The notes under the pieces were generated by a model. The model was not told the DNA's origin. It searched no databases and saw nothing but the letters and a program-made list of their open reading frames with translations. A stretch of DNA of 64,000 bases from Streptococcus peroris ATCC 700780 (GTDB lineage Bacteria > Bacillota > Bacilli > Lactobacillales > Streptococcaceae). The stretch spans positions 1,240,944 through 1,304,943 of the forward strand of contig NZ_GL732463.1 of NCBI RefSeq assembly GCF_000187585.1, read 5' to 3'. The number at the start of each line of letters is the position of its first letter. The first letter of the stretch is position 1. Shown one piece after another: positions 19,814 to 30,692 of this stretch. The translations under genes and the position numbers were made by a program.

Positions 19814-20350
19814 TTAATCTCCTAGCATTTTCATAAGAAAGTCTGTCATTTCTTGCGGACTTTCTTTTTTTCCATGAGCAATCCAAGTTTGACATACACC
19901 AAATAGCGCATTTGTTAGATAAATACTACTGTACTCCAATTCAATTTCGTTTAAATTTAACTGCATAAAGCGTTTTTGGAGATCTGTACTAAGCATGATG
20001 TGAAGTTTATTCCTTAGGAAATTCTGTATTTCTTTTGTACCATTTTCAGATAAGAGAGCAGCTAGCAATGGTTCAGACTCTAGGTACTCAAATACTTCTA
20101 AAATAGCATCTCTTTTATGATGAGCATGTTTTTGGAAAATATACTCAAAGGTATGAAAAAGCTTGCTTTGATAATGCTCAATCATATCATACTTATCTTT
20201 GTAATGAGTATAAAAACTAGAGCGACTAATTCCAGCTTTCTCAGCTAGTTTAACAGTAGAAATTTGATCAAATGGTTGATCCATCAATAATTGAACCATA
20301 GCATTCTCAATAGTATGTTTTGTTTTTAAGCGTTTGTTACTCTCTATCAT
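19814..20350 (-). CDS. TetR/AcrR-family transcriptional regulator
   Basis: A 178-aa regulator. The N-terminal helix-turn-helix (KTHTIENAMVQLLMDQPFDQ, then STVKLAEKAGISRSSFYTHY) is typical of TetR proteins. The C-terminal ligand/dimerisation region matches the TetR_C type often paired with YhgE. It is divergent from the YhgE/Pip gene and very probably represses it. A TAGAC-N5-GTCTA palindrome and a further TAGAC half-site lie between the genes. Confidence 0.9.
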   Translation of the reverse strand: MIESNKRLKTKHTIENAMVQLLMDQPFDQISTVKLAEKAGISRSSFYTHYKDKYDMIEHYQSKLFHTFEYIFQKHAHHKRDAILEVFEYLESEPLLAALLSENGTKEIQNFLRNKLHIMLSTDLQKRFMQLNLNEIELEYSSIYLTNALFGVCQTWIAHGKKESPQEMTDFLMKMLGD

Positions 20351-20372
20351 AGTTCCTCCTCTTGAACAAAAA

Positions 20373-20387
20373 TAGACGTAGTGTCTA
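20373..20387. promoter_or_regulatory. putative operator TAGAC-N5-GTCTA
   Basis: Perfect 5-bp inverted repeat with a 5-bp spacer, 23 bp upstream of the TetR start on its strand. Another TAGAC occurs at about 20450-20454, just before the YhgE gene. Its position and symmetry fit a TetR-family dimer site controlling both genes, which is inference. Confidence 0.55.
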
Positions 20388-20404
20388 AAATATAATTTTT
20401 TAAC

Positions 20405-20432
20405 TTGTAATTTAGATTTTTTAATGTATAAT
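20405..20432 (+). promoter_or_regulatory. promoter of the YhgE/Pip gene
   Basis: TTGTAA (20405-20410) and TATAAT (20427-20432) with a 16-bp spacer, about 47 bp upstream of the chosen start. Confidence 0.7.
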
Positions 20433-20478
20433 CTATTATATCAAAATTTTAGACAATATGTATAAAAAAGGAGACAAT

Positions 20479-23133
20479 ATGTTTAAAGAATGGAAAGCAA
20501 TATTTAAAAAACCAACCTTTATCATTGTAATGATAGGAATTTCTCTCATTCCAGCTTTATACAACATCATATTTTTATCATCTATGTGGGATCCATATGG
20601 ACAATTATCTGAGTTGCCTGTAGCGGTGGTAAATAATGATAAGGAAGCGACTTACAATGGAAATACAATGGCTATTGGAAAAGACATGGTGTCTAATTTA
20701 AAAGAAAATAAATCCTTGGATTTTCATTTTGTAAATGAGGAAGAAGGTAAAAAAGGACTTGAAGATGGTGATTACTATATGGTAGTCACTTTGCCAAGTG
20801 ACTTGTCTGAAAAAGCCGCTTCTATTTTAACAAATCACCCAGAACAGATGAATATTGATTATCAAACTTCTAGTGGACATAGCTTCATTGCAAGTAAAAT
20901 GAGTGATTCTGCTATGACGCAATTAAAACAGAATGTTTCTGCCAGTGTAACTGAGACTTATACAAAAGCTTTATTTCAAAAGATGGGAGATTTAAAATCT
21001 GGTCTAACGAAAGCTGTAGATGGAAGTGAACAATTGGCCAACGGGGCTAGTCAGTTAGCTGAAGGAAGTCAAACATTGTCTTCAAATCTTGATACTTTAG
21101 CTAGTTCAAGTTTAACTTTCTCGGATGGAAGTGAACAATTTACAAAAGGCTTGACAACCTATGTGTCAGGAGTAAAGCAACTAAATAGTGGCTTAGGAAC
21201 ATTTAATGATGGGTTACAGAACTATACAAGTGGAGTTTCTCAGGTTGACAATGGACTTAATCAATTATCTTCCAAGACTCCTGAATTAGTAGCAGGTGTT
21301 AATCAATTAAATACTGGAATGAAGACATATGCAGGAGGAGTTTCGCAACTGAATACAGGTCTCAATCAATTTTCAGTTGGTGTCAATGCGTATACAAGTG
21401 GGGTTGACAAACTATCAGTTGGAGCAAACCAATTATCTAGTCAATCAGAAACATTAAGAGGTGGTATTACCCAATTAAATAAAGGGATTAAAGAAATTTC
21501 TACTCAATTGAATACTTCATCTCAACAAAAAGAGGAAATTTCTCAGTTAGCAACTAGTTTAGATGAATTAAATAAAGCACTTCAAGCTGTAACTATTTCA
21601 GAGAATACTGAACTTAAAAGCACGGTATCTAATAACTTAGCAAATATATCTACTCTTGCTCAAGCGATTGTGACTAATAGTCAAGCAGAGCAAGAGAGAA
21701 GTCTTACGAATCTTCAAGCAACAGCAACTTATCAATCTCTTACTGATACTCAGAAAAGAGAATTGGTTGGAGCTATTTCAAACAATTCTAATTCTACAAT
21801 TGAATCAGCAAAAGAAATTTTAACAACAGTAGGAGACTTAAAAGTAAGTTTGGAAAGTGTAAACCAACCAGTCTCCAACCTTTCTACTTTACAGACGAAA
21901 GCAAACCAATTATTACCTGTAGCTTCTAGTTCTTTGACATCTATGTCAAGTGGATTTACACAGTTACAAAATGCTGTAGATAATCAGTTAGTTCCTGGAA
22001 GTCAATCAATTGAAAATGGTGTTAATGAGTATACTAAAGGGCTGGATACTATTTCTTTAGGTGTAAACCAACTAAGTGAAAAGAATACAGCTTTAACAAC
22101 AAGTTTAGATCGACTGGTTTCTGGATCAAACAAGTTGACAGAAAACTCTTCAACCTTGACAACTGGTTTGGATACACTAGCTGGAAAAACTCCAGAATTA
22201 GTAACAGGTATAGAAAAACTATCATCTGGTTCTAGTCAATTAAACAGTAAGAGTTCAGACTTAATTGCAGGTCTTGATAAAATACAGTTAGGATCAAGTC
22301 AATTAACAGATAAATCCAGTCAATTGATTTCTGCTAGTTATCAGTTAGGGAATGGAGCAACAAAAATTGCAGATGGTGCTGGTAAATTAGCAGATGGTGG
22401 AGCAACTTTAACTGCTGGTATTGGAAGTTTACAGGTTGGTGTTTCTGACTTAGGAAAGGGATTAAGTAGTGCTAACAACCAACTAAAATCAGCATCAACA
22501 GATTCTAAAAATGCAGAAACACTATCTGAACCTTTGAGTCTTTCAAAAACAGACAATGATCGAGTACCTGTAAATGGAATTGCCATGGCTCCTTATATGA
22601 TATCAGTCGCCCTCTTTGTTGCTGCATTATCAACAAATATGATATTTGCTAAATTGCCTTCAGGTCGTCATCCTGAAAGTCGCTGGGCTTGGTTTAAATC
22701 TCGCTTCGAGATAAATGGAGTTATAGCTGTTTTAGCAGGTGTGTTAGTTTATGGTGGAGTTCATCTTATTGGTCTAACAGCAAATTATGAAATGAAAACC
22801 TTATTCCTAATCATCATCGCAAGTTTGACCTTTATGTCGATGGTAACTGCTTTAACGACATGGAATAGTCGTTTAGGTGCTTTCTTCTCTCTTATATTGT
22901 TATTATTGCAATTAGCATCAAGTGCAGGAACTTATCCACTTGCTTTGACAAATGATTTCTTTAAGACTGTCAATCCATGGCTACCAATGAGTTATTCAGT
23001 TTCAGGATTGAGACAAACAATTTCTATGACAGGAAATATGCATCATCAAGTAGTTTTCCTTCTTGTAACTTTAGTTTTATTCATCGGATTAGGTATGCTA
23101 GCTTATCAACCTAAGAAAATGGTCGAAGATTAG
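20479..23133 (+). CDS. YhgE/Pip family membrane protein
   Basis: Large membrane protein related to B. subtilis YhgE and lactococcal phage-infection protein Pip; the fold resembles ABC-2 permeases. The start at 20479 (MFKEWKAIFKKP, 884 aa) has AAAGGAG at the right distance; an upstream ATG at 20458 is less likely. A membrane segment covers about residues 13-35. A very long extracellular stretch (about 40-690) follows, rich in recurring LNxGLxQ / SxQLSxxS units with coiled-coil character. About five or six C-terminal membrane segments end it. Pneumococcal homologues are virulence- and envelope-associated; the exact function is unknown. Confidence 0.88.
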   Translation: MFKEWKAIFKKPTFIIVMIGISLIPALYNIIFLSSMWDPYGQLSELPVAVVNNDKEATYNGNTMAIGKDMVSNLKENKSLDFHFVNEEEGKKGLEDGDYYMVVTLPSDLSEKAASILTNHPEQMNIDYQTSSGHSFIASKMSDSAMTQLKQNVSASVTETYTKALFQKMGDLKSGLTKAVDGSEQLANGASQLAEGSQTLSSNLDTLASSSLTFSDGSEQFTKGLTTYVSGVKQLNSGLGTFNDGLQNYTSGVSQVDNGLNQLSSKTPELVAGVNQLNTGMKTYAGGVSQLNTGLNQFSVGVNAYTSGVDKLSVGANQLSSQSETLRGGITQLNKGIKEISTQLNTSSQQKEEISQLATSLDELNKALQAVTISENTELKSTVSNNLANISTLAQAIVTNSQAEQERSLTNLQATATYQSLTDTQKRELVGAISNNSNSTIESAKEILTTVGDLKVSLESVNQPVSNLSTLQTKANQLLPVASSSLTSMSSGFTQLQNAVDNQLVPGSQSIENGVNEYTKGLDTISLGVNQLSEKNTALTTSLDRLVSGSNKLTENSSTLTTGLDTLAGKTPELVTGIEKLSSGSSQLNSKSSDLIAGLDKIQLGSSQLTDKSSQLISASYQLGNGATKIADGAGKLADGGATLTAGIGSLQVGVSDLGKGLSSANNQLKSASTDSKNAETLSEPLSLSKTDNDRVPVNGIAMAPYMISVALFVAALSTNMIFAKLPSGRHPESRWAWFKSRFEINGVIAVLAGVLVYGGVHLIGLTANYEMKTLFLIIIASLTFMSMVTALTTWNSRLGAFFSLILLLLQLASSAGTYPLALTNDFFKTVNPWLPMSYSVSGLRQTISMTGNMHHQVVFLLVTLVLFIGLGMLAYQPKKMVED

Positions 23134-23136
23134 ATA

Positions 23137-23152
23137 GGTTTCACGTGAAACA
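23137..23152. other. parS-like site
   Basis: GGTTTCACGTGAAACA matches the ParB-binding consensus TGTTTCACGTGAAACA at 15 of 16 positions, with an intact 14-bp palindrome. It lies in the gap immediately after the YhgE gene, about 8 kb from oriC. Origin-proximal parS sites are the norm in streptococci. Confidence 0.85.
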
Positions 23153-23230
23153 ATGGATATTTTCAATGTAAATTGATTTACAGATCTATCAACAAATAAG
23201 TTACAAGTAACTAACGATCTGAAAAAATAA

Positions 23231-23260
23231 AAACTCAGTTGGATTAAACCAACTGAGTTT
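23231..23260. terminator. bidirectional terminator between the YhgE gene and the ABC-F gene
   Basis: AAACTCAGTTGG and CCAACTGAGTTT form a 12-pair stem with a short loop and A/T flanks on both sides. It lies between two convergent genes. Confidence 0.9.
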
Positions 23261-23271
23261 TATAATCTAAT

Positions 23272-24894
23272 TTAGTCTTTCCAAAGTTCTTTGACTTTTG
23301 CTTGAACTTCCTCATTTTCAAGAAATTCATCATAGGTTTCATCAATACGGTCAATTACACCGTTTTTAGACAAAACGATGATATGGTTAGCTAAAGTTTG
23401 AATAAATTCATGGTCGTGACTGGCAAAGATGATAGATTCTTTGAAGTTTTTCAATCCATCGTTTAGACTTGAGATAGATTCCAAATCTAAGTGATTTGTA
23501 GGATCGTCAAGTACAAGTACATTTGATTTCAAAAGCATGAGTTTTGAAAGCATGACGCGTACTTTTTCTCCCCCTGACAAGACGTTTACAGGTTTGTTAA
23601 CCTCGTCTCCAGAGAAGAGCATACGACCAAGGAAACCACGCAAGAAGGTGTTGTCATCTTCTTCTTTACTTGCAAATTGGCGAAGCCAATCCAGAATTGA
23701 TTCACCCCCTGCAAAATAGGCAGAATTGTCTTTTGGTAAGTAAGAGCGACTAGTTGTAACTCCCCACTTGACAGTCCCTTCATACTCGATATCCCCCATG
23801 ATTGCACGAATCAATGCAGTCGTTTGAATGTCGTTTTGTCCGATAAGAGCTGTCTTATCACCTGGGCGTAGGATAAAACTGATATTATCTAAGATAATTT
23901 CACCGTCAATCTTGACAGACAAGTTTTCTACTGTCAAGAGATCATTACCAATTTCTCGTTCAGCTTTAAAGTTGATAAATGGGTATTTACGGCTAGAAGG
24001 AACGATTTCTTCCAACTCAATCTTGTCAAGCATTTTTTTACGTGAAGTTGCCTGTCTAGATTTAGAAGCATTTGCAGAGAATCGAGCAACGAATTCTTGA
24101 AGTTGCTTAATTTTTTCTTCAGCTTTTGCATTTCGGTCTGCTAGCAATTTGGCAGCAAGTTCAGAGGATTCTTTCCAGAAGTCATAGTTACCAACGTATA
24201 GTTTAATCTTTCCAAAGTCAAGGTCCGCCATATGAGTACATACTTTATTTAAAAAGTGACGGTCATGGGAAACAACAATAACAGTGTTATCAAAGTCAAT
24301 CAAGAAGTTTTCTAGCCAAGTGATAGACTGAATGTCAAGACCGTTGGTTGGTTCGTCCAAAAGAAGAACATCTGGTTTACCAAAAAGGGCTTTAGCAAGG
24401 AGAACTTTCACTTTATCACCATTTGCAAGTTCACTCATATTTTGGTAATGTAAATCTTCAGGAATATTTAAATTTTGCAGAAGTTGTGATGCTTCACTTT
24501 CAGCTTCCCAGCCACCTAGTTCAGCAAATTCTCCTTCAAGTTCAGCTGCGCGAACACCATCTTCGTCTGAAAAATCTGCCTTCATATAAATAGCATCTTT
24601 TTCTTTCATGATGCTGTATAGTTTTTCGTTACCCATAATAACAACGTCAATCGCACGTTCATCCTCATAGTCAAAATGGTTTTGTCGAAGAACGGATAGA
24701 CGTTCATTTGGACCAAGAGAAATATGACCTGTGGTAGGTTCAATGTCTCCAGCCAAAATTTTTAAAAATGTTGATTTTCCGGCACCATTAGCCCCAATCA
24801 AGCCATAAGTATTTCCTTCTGTAAATTTGATATTGACATCATCAAATAGTTTACGATCACTGAAACGTAGTGAAACATCTGATACTGTAAGCAA
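23272..24894 (-). CDS. ABC-F family ATP-binding protein (YbiT/YkpA type)
   Basis: Soluble tandem-ATPase ABC protein of the ABC-F group, which acts on ribosomes rather than in transport; no membrane segments are present. The 540-aa product has domain 1 with Walker A GANGAGKST and Walker B LLLLDEPTNGLD, but its signature reads LANGDKVKV. A charged linker (about 240-310) follows. Domain 2 has signature LSGGEKVRV and LDDPTNHLD, but its Walker A position reads GQNDIQTTA, lacking the conserved Gly-Lys. Length and linker resemble YkpA/YbiT. A role in translation is inferred, and antibiotic resistance cannot be assumed. Confidence 0.9.
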   Translation of the reverse strand: MLTVSDVSLRFSDRKLFDDVNIKFTEGNTYGLIGANGAGKSTFLKILAGDIEPTTGHISLGPNERLSVLRQNHFDYEDERAIDVVIMGNEKLYSIMKEKDAIYMKADFSDEDGVRAAELEGEFAELGGWEAESEASQLLQNLNIPEDLHYQNMSELANGDKVKVLLAKALFGKPDVLLLDEPTNGLDIQSITWLENFLIDFDNTVIVVSHDRHFLNKVCTHMADLDFGKIKLYVGNYDFWKESSELAAKLLADRNAKAEEKIKQLQEFVARFSANASKSRQATSRKKMLDKIELEEIVPSSRKYPFINFKAEREIGNDLLTVENLSVKIDGEIILDNISFILRPGDKTALIGQNDIQTTALIRAIMGDIEYEGTVKWGVTTSRSYLPKDNSAYFAGGESILDWLRQFASKEEDDNTFLRGFLGRMLFSGDEVNKPVNVLSGGEKVRVMLSKLMLLKSNVLVLDDPTNHLDLESISSLNDGLKNFKESIIFASHDHEFIQTLANHIIVLSKNGVIDRIDETYDEFLENEEVQAKVKELWKD

Positions 24895-25063
24895 TGTTTT
24901 TCTCCTATATGTGTATTATATTTATTCTACTAGAAAATACGGAAATATTCAAATTTTTGTCTGTCAATTTTCTGTAAAGAAGATTGACAATGCCTTTACA
25001 GTTGAAAGAGGGAACGCCTCTATTGTTTGAATAAAAAAATTATCTGTCTTTTTATTAAAAAAA

Positions 25064-25072
25064 TGCTATAAT
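25064..25072 (+). promoter_or_regulatory. trpS extended -10 promoter
   Basis: TGCTATAAT is an extended -10, with a weak -35 region (CTGTCT, 25044-25049). It is 28 bp upstream of the trpS start, leaving no room for a T-box leader. Confidence 0.7.
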
Positions 25073-25100
25073 TGAGAGGATCATATCAAAGGAGAATAAG

Positions 25101-26126
25101 ATGAGTAAACCCATTATTTTAACAGGAGATCGTCCAACGGGGAAATTACATATTGGGCACTACGTTGGCAGTTTGAAAAATCGTGTCTTACTACAAGAAG
25201 AAAATAAATATGACATGTTTATTTTTTTAGCTGACCAGCAAGCTCTAACAGATCATGCAAAAGATCCACAAACTATTGTAGAATCTATTGGAAATGTTGC
25301 CTTGGACTATCTTGCAGTGGGCTTAGATCCTAATAAATCAACAATTTTTATTCAAAGTCAGATTCCAGAATTGGCAGAGCTATCTATGTACTACATGAAC
25401 CTAGTTTCATTAGCTCGTTTGGAACGAAATCCAACTGTAAAGACAGAAATTGCTCAAAAAGGCTTTGGAGAAAGTATTCCAACTGGATTTTTAGTTTATC
25501 CAATTTCGCAAGCAGCAGATATTACAGCATTTAAGGCGAATTTGGTTCCAGTAGGGAACGATCAAAAACCGATGATTGAACAAACACGTGAAATTGTGCG
25601 TTCTTTCAATCATGCCTACAACTGTGAAGTTTTAGTAGAACCAGAGGGAATTTATCCTGAGCATGAAGGTGCCGGACGCTTACCAGGTCTTGATGGGAAT
25701 GCGAAAATGTCGAAATCACTCAATAATGGTATTTACTTGGCTGACGATGCGGATACTTTGCGAAAGAAAGTGATGAGTATGTATACAGATCCAGATCATA
25801 TTCGTGTTGAGGATCCAGGTAAGATTGAAGGAAATATGGTTTTCCATTATCTAGATGTATTTGGACGTCCTGAGGATGTTCAAGAAATTACTGAAATGAA
25901 AGAAAACTATCAGCGTGGAGGACTTGGGGATGTCAAGACCAAGCGCTACTTACTTGAGATTTTAGAAAGAGAGCTTGCGCCTATTCGTGAACGTCGTCTT
26001 GAGTATGCTAAAGATATGGGTGAAGTTTACAATATGCTTCAAAAAGGTAGTGAGAAGGCTCGTCAAGTTGCTGGTCAGACCTTATCAGAAGTAAAATCAG
26101 CAATGGGTCTCGATTATTTTCACTAA
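25101..26126 (+). CDS. trpS: tryptophanyl-tRNA synthetase
   Basis: Class I synthetase that charges tRNA-Trp. The 341-aa product has the HIGH-type motif TGKLHIGHY at about residues 13-21 and the KMSKS motif NAKMSKS at about 198-204, with AAAGGAG upstream. It is a single gene closed by a terminator. The protein belongs to the longer streptococcal type that contains a [16 protein letters not shown] insertion. Confidence 0.97.
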   Translation: MSKPIILTGDRPTGKLHIGHYVGSLKNRVLLQEENKYDMFIFLADQQALTDHAKDPQTIVESIGNVALDYLAVGLDPNKSTIFIQSQIPELAELSMYYMNLVSLARLERNPTVKTEIAQKGFGESIPTGFLVYPISQAADITAFKANLVPVGNDQKPMIEQTREIVRSFNHAYNCEVLVEPEGIYPEHEGAGRLPGLDGNAKMSKSLNNGIYLADDADTLRKKVMSMYTDPDHIRVEDPGKIEGNMVFHYLDVFGRPEDVQEITEMKENYQRGGLGDVKTKRYLLEILERELAPIRERRLEYAKDMGEVYNMLQKGSEKARQVAGQTLSEVKSAMGLDYFH

Positions 26127-26148
26127 AAATACAATTTGAACTGAAAAG

Positions 26149-26183
26149 CTATCTCTTACTTAAAAACTGAGGGATAGTTTTTT
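26149..26183 (+). terminator. trpS terminator
   Basis: CTATCTCT and AGGGATAG form an eight-pair stem (one G-U) with a 13-base loop and a run of T residues. Confidence 0.8.
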
Positions 26184-26206
26184 AATATTTTCTGTTATAA
26201 ATATAT

Positions 26207-26234
26207 TTGACAAATCCATATAGAATGGTATGAT
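26207..26234 (+). promoter_or_regulatory. guaB promoter
   Basis: TTGACA (26207-26212) and TATGAT (26229-26234) with a 16-bp spacer, about 50 bp upstream of guaB. Confidence 0.8.
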
Positions 26235-26247
26235 AGATACAATATAA

Positions 26248-27765
<1,518 letters not shown>

Positions 27766-27775
27766 ATAAAAAAAT

Positions 27776-27798
27776 CTCCTGTCAAACAGGAGTTTTTT
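27776..27798 (+). terminator. guaB terminator
   Basis: CTCCTG-TCAAA-CAGGAG followed by TTTTTT. The recF stop lies 22 bp beyond, so it may also stop converging transcripts. Confidence 0.9.
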
Positions 27799-27819
27799 AT
27801 TTTGGCAAAACTGTAAACT

Positions 27820-28911
27820 TTAATTTACAACTATTTGACCGTTGTTTACTGTAAATACACTGAGAGTATCAGGTAAGTTTTGAAGATGGTCTAAACTAGT
27901 AGTTGTAATAAAGGTTTGGATATTATGAGAAATAGTTTCTAACAATTTAAGTTGACGGGTGTTGTCAAGTTCACTCATAACATCGTCAAGTAAAAGAATT
28001 GGAGATTCCTTGGTGATACTTTCCATCAATTCAATTTCAGCAAGTTTTATAGAAAGAACTAGGCTACGATGCTGTCCTTGGCTACCAAAACTTGCATCTA
28101 TTCCATTGATTAAGAAAATCATATCATCCCGATGAGGACCAACTCCCGTATTCTTCTTAAATAAATCTCTTGATCTACTTTTTTGAAGAGCTGTATGGAA
28201 AGAATCAGCTAAATGTTCTTTGTCAATAAAGTTTACAGAAGGTTGATAACAAATTGACAGCTCTTCTAACTGGTCTGAGATATCAAAGTGTTTCTTCTTG
28301 CCAAAAAGTTCCATTTTCTGTATAAAGTCAGCCCTGTGAATCATTACACGACATCCGTACTCTACAAGTTGGTCATCAAGGACAGATAAAAAAGTGTCAT
28401 CAATGTTTTGTGAGGATTTTAGATAAGTATTTCTCTGTTTAAGAATGTGGTTATAGCTTGACAGGTCTGACAAGTAAATCGGTTTAATCTGTCCTAGCTC
28501 CATGTCAATGAATTTACGTCGAATGGCTGGTGCTCCTTTGACAAGTTGTAAATCCTCCGGGGCAAATAAGACAACATTCATATGACCAATATAGTCCGAT
28601 AGGCGTGCTTGCTTTAAGTGATTTACTTTTGTAATTCTACCTTTTTGTGTCAGGTCGATTTCAAGTGGGATAGTTGCTGTTTTCTTCTGTAAGATTCCAG
28701 AAACTTGCAGTTTCTCTTCTTCAAATTGAATTAAATTTTTATCAGTCTTTGTTCGATGACTTCTCGTTAAGGCTAAAAAGTATATACTTTCAAGAAGATT
28801 TGTTTTTCCTTGGGCATTTCGGCCGACAAAAACATTTAGTTTTGGATTGAATTCAATTTCTGTATCACGGTAGTTACGAAATTGTTTAATAGATAGGTTC
28901 TTCAGCCACAT
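27820..28911 (-). CDS. recF: DNA replication and repair protein RecF
   Basis: SMC-like ATPase of the RecFOR pathway that helps load RecA at gaps. The 363-aa product has Walker [10 protein letters not shown] at about residues 30-38, the signature region [13 protein letters not shown] and Walker [13 protein letters not shown]. In Bacillus recF follows dnaN; here it lies about 13 kb on the other side of oriC, which is normal for streptococci. It follows yaaA by 2 bp. Confidence 0.97.
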   Translation of the reverse strand: MWLKNLSIKQFRNYRDTEIEFNPKLNVFVGRNAQGKTNLLESIYFLALTRSHRTKTDKNLIQFEEEKLQVSGILQKKTATIPLEIDLTQKGRITKVNHLKQARLSDYIGHMNVVLFAPEDLQLVKGAPAIRRKFIDMELGQIKPIYLSDLSSYNHILKQRNTYLKSSQNIDDTFLSVLDDQLVEYGCRVMIHRADFIQKMELFGKKKHFDISDQLEELSICYQPSVNFIDKEHLADSFHTALQKSRSRDLFKKNTGVGPHRDDMIFLINGIDASFGSQGQHRSLVLSIKLAEIELMESITKESPILLLDDVMSELDNTRQLKLLETISHNIQTFITTTSLDHLQNLPDTLSVFTVNNGQIVVN

Positions 28912-28913
28912 AT

Positions 28914-29282
28914 TTACCTACCTGGGAAACGTGGTGCACTTTTTGCTTTTGTTGAAGGGTTCTTTTCCGCTGTTTTTTTTTGTACCTTCTTGTTCATTTC
29001 CTTTACAAGCTTAGCGACATGCTCTTTCTCAATTTTGTCTTGTTGAAACTCCTCTAGTTCCTCTAGATTTGGTTGAACTAAAACAATGTGTGTTTTTAAA
29101 TCAGGAATGTCAATAGTATCACCAGTCCTAATTTTTTTACCCCGTCGATTTTCTAATTCTCCATTAAAATATACAAGATGGTCGGCTAAAAAGGATTTAA
29201 TAGCACCACCGCTGTGTATGATTCCAAGATCTTTCAGAAGAGCTTGGAGCGTAATAAATTCTTCAAATAATTTGTATTCCAT
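28914..29282 (-). CDS. yaaA: S4-domain RNA-binding protein YaaA
   Basis: A 122-aa protein with an N-terminal S4 fold ([18 protein letters not shown], then [16 protein letters not shown]). The C-terminal tail is Lys-rich ([19 protein letters not shown]). The yaaA-recF pairing is conserved in Firmicutes. The Bacillus homologue is reported to bind ribosomal precursors. It is translationally coupled to recF. Confidence 0.9.
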   Translation of the reverse strand: MEYKLFEEFITLQALLKDLGIIHSGGAIKSFLADHLVYFNGELENRRGKKIRTGDTIDIPDLKTHIVLVQPNLEELEEFQQDKIEKEHVAKLVKEMNKKVQKKTAEKNPSTKAKSAPRFPGR

Positions 29283-29405
29283 AGTTCACCTCAATCTTTG
29301 GTATTATACCATATTTTAGTTAAAATAGTGGAGGGAAAACCCGAGATATGAAAACGATTTTAATTTTAAAAGAGTCAAAGAGAACAAGAAAAATTTTTGT
29401 TTTCA

Positions 29406-29414
29406 TGGTATAAT
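29406..29414 (+). promoter_or_regulatory. extended -10 promoter of the yfmF-to-mreD run
   Basis: TGGTATAAT, 28 bp before the yfmF start, is an extended -10. No other convincing promoter is visible before the rodZ gap, so it may drive the long downstream run. Confidence 0.65.
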
Positions 29415-29441
29415 AGAACTCTATTTAAAAGGAGGTAAAAG

Positions 29442-30692
29442 ATGGAGTTATACTCTGGAATTGCAGTGCATTTTATCCAATCTAAAAAGTTTAAGACAAA
29501 TAAAATAACCATGCGTTTCACAGCTCCATTATCTCTGGATTTGATTTCTGGTCGCATGTTAAGTGCCAGTATGCTTGAAACCGCAAATAAGACTTATCCA
29601 ACAGCTCAAATTCTTAGGAAACATTTGGCAGCTTTGTATGGGGCAGATTTATCATCTCATGCCTATCGGAGAGGACAAAGTCATCTGGTAGATGTGAGTT
29701 TTACTTATGTTCGAGATGAATTTTTAAGTAAGAAAAACGTGTTAACTGCCCAAATTTTAGAATTATTGCATCAAGTTTTATTTAATCCTTTGTTGGATGA
29801 GGATGGATTTGAGAAAAATACTTTTGAAATTGAAAAGAAACAATTGTTAGCTAGACTGGAATCAGAATTAGAAGACCCGTTTTTCTCTGCACATAAGGAA
29901 TTGGATCAGTTGTTTTTCCAAGAAGAATCAATGCAGTTAGTTCCTAGAGATTTGATTTCTAGGATTTCAGAAGAGACTTCTAAGACGAGTTATTCAAGTT
30001 TTGAAAAAATGCTAAACGAAGATAGAATAGATTTATTCTTCTTAGGAGACTTTAATGAAGTCGAAATTCTAGAAAATTTGAAAAAATTTCCCTTGACAGG
30101 TCGTAAAACAACTGTAAATATCCAATATCGACAAGAGTATTCAAATGTTCTTAGAGAGGGAATCATCAGAAAAAAACTTGGTCAGTCTATTCTAGAAATG
30201 GGTTACCATAGCGCAATTGGTTATGGGGATGATCAAATAATGGCTTTACTTCTTGTAAATGGTTTACTAGGGGCTTTTCCACATTCTAAATTATTTACTC
30301 AAGTTCGGGAAAAGGAAGGGTTGGCCTATACTGCATCCAGTCACTTAGATCTTTTTAGTGGATTTTTGCGATTATTTGCTGGCATCAATCGTCAGGATCG
30401 AAATAAAGTAAGAAAACTGATGAACGATCAATTGTTAGCTATAAAAAATGGTAGATTTACTGATGTAGAAATCAATCAGACTAAGGAAATGATTCGTAGG
30501 ACGATGTTGTTGAGTCAGGATAATCAAGATTCGATTATAGATAGAGAATACTTAAGCATCTTTTTTGGTAAATCAGTTTTAGACCAAGAAACTTTGATAG
30601 AGCAGCTAGAGCAAGTTGACAGGGATGAAATCTGTAGGGTGGCATCTAGTTTGAAATTGCAGGCAATTTATTTTATGGAAGGAGCAGAATGA
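29442..30692 (+). CDS. yfmF: M16-family protein lacking the zinc motif (YfmF type)
   Basis: Inactive-type member of the insulinase/mitochondrial-processing-peptidase family. The 416-aa product has the M16 fold (FTQVREKEGLAYTASSHLDL is a clear family segment) but no HxxEH motif in the N-terminal region. It overlaps the following M16 gene by 4 bp, consistent with a heteromeric pair in which only the partner is catalytic. Annotation pipelines name such pairs as EF-P modification-associated YfmF/YfmH, but I know of no direct proof of the activity in streptococci. Confidence 0.85.
   Translation: MELYSGIAVHFIQSKKFKTNKITMRFTAPLSLDLISGRMLSASMLETANKTYPTAQILRKHLAALYGADLSSHAYRRGQSHLVDVSFTYVRDEFLSKKNVLTAQILELLHQVLFNPLLDEDGFEKNTFEIEKKQLLARLESELEDPFFSAHKELDQLFFQEESMQLVPRDLISRISEETSKTSYSSFEKMLNEDRIDLFFLGDFNEVEILENLKKFPLTGRKTTVNIQYRQEYSNVLREGIIRKKLGQSILEMGYHSAIGYGDDQIMALLLVNGLLGAFPHSKLFTQVREKEGLAYTASSHLDLFSGFLRLFAGINRQDRNKVRKLMNDQLLAIKNGRFTDVEINQTKEMIRRTMLLSQDNQDSIIDREYLSIFFGKSVLDQETLIEQLEQVDRDEICRVASSLKLQAIYFMEGAE

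Noticed and set aside
24900-25100. Possible T-box leader upstream of trpS
   Set aside because: The extended -10 at 25064-25072 is only 28 bp from the start. The small hairpin-like GAGGGAACGCCTC lies upstream of this promoter and lacks the T-box sequence.
29348-29413. 21-codon frame starting MKTILILKESK before yfmF
   Set aside because: It runs through the yfmF promoter itself, so it cannot be part of that transcript, and no ribosome-binding site is convincing.
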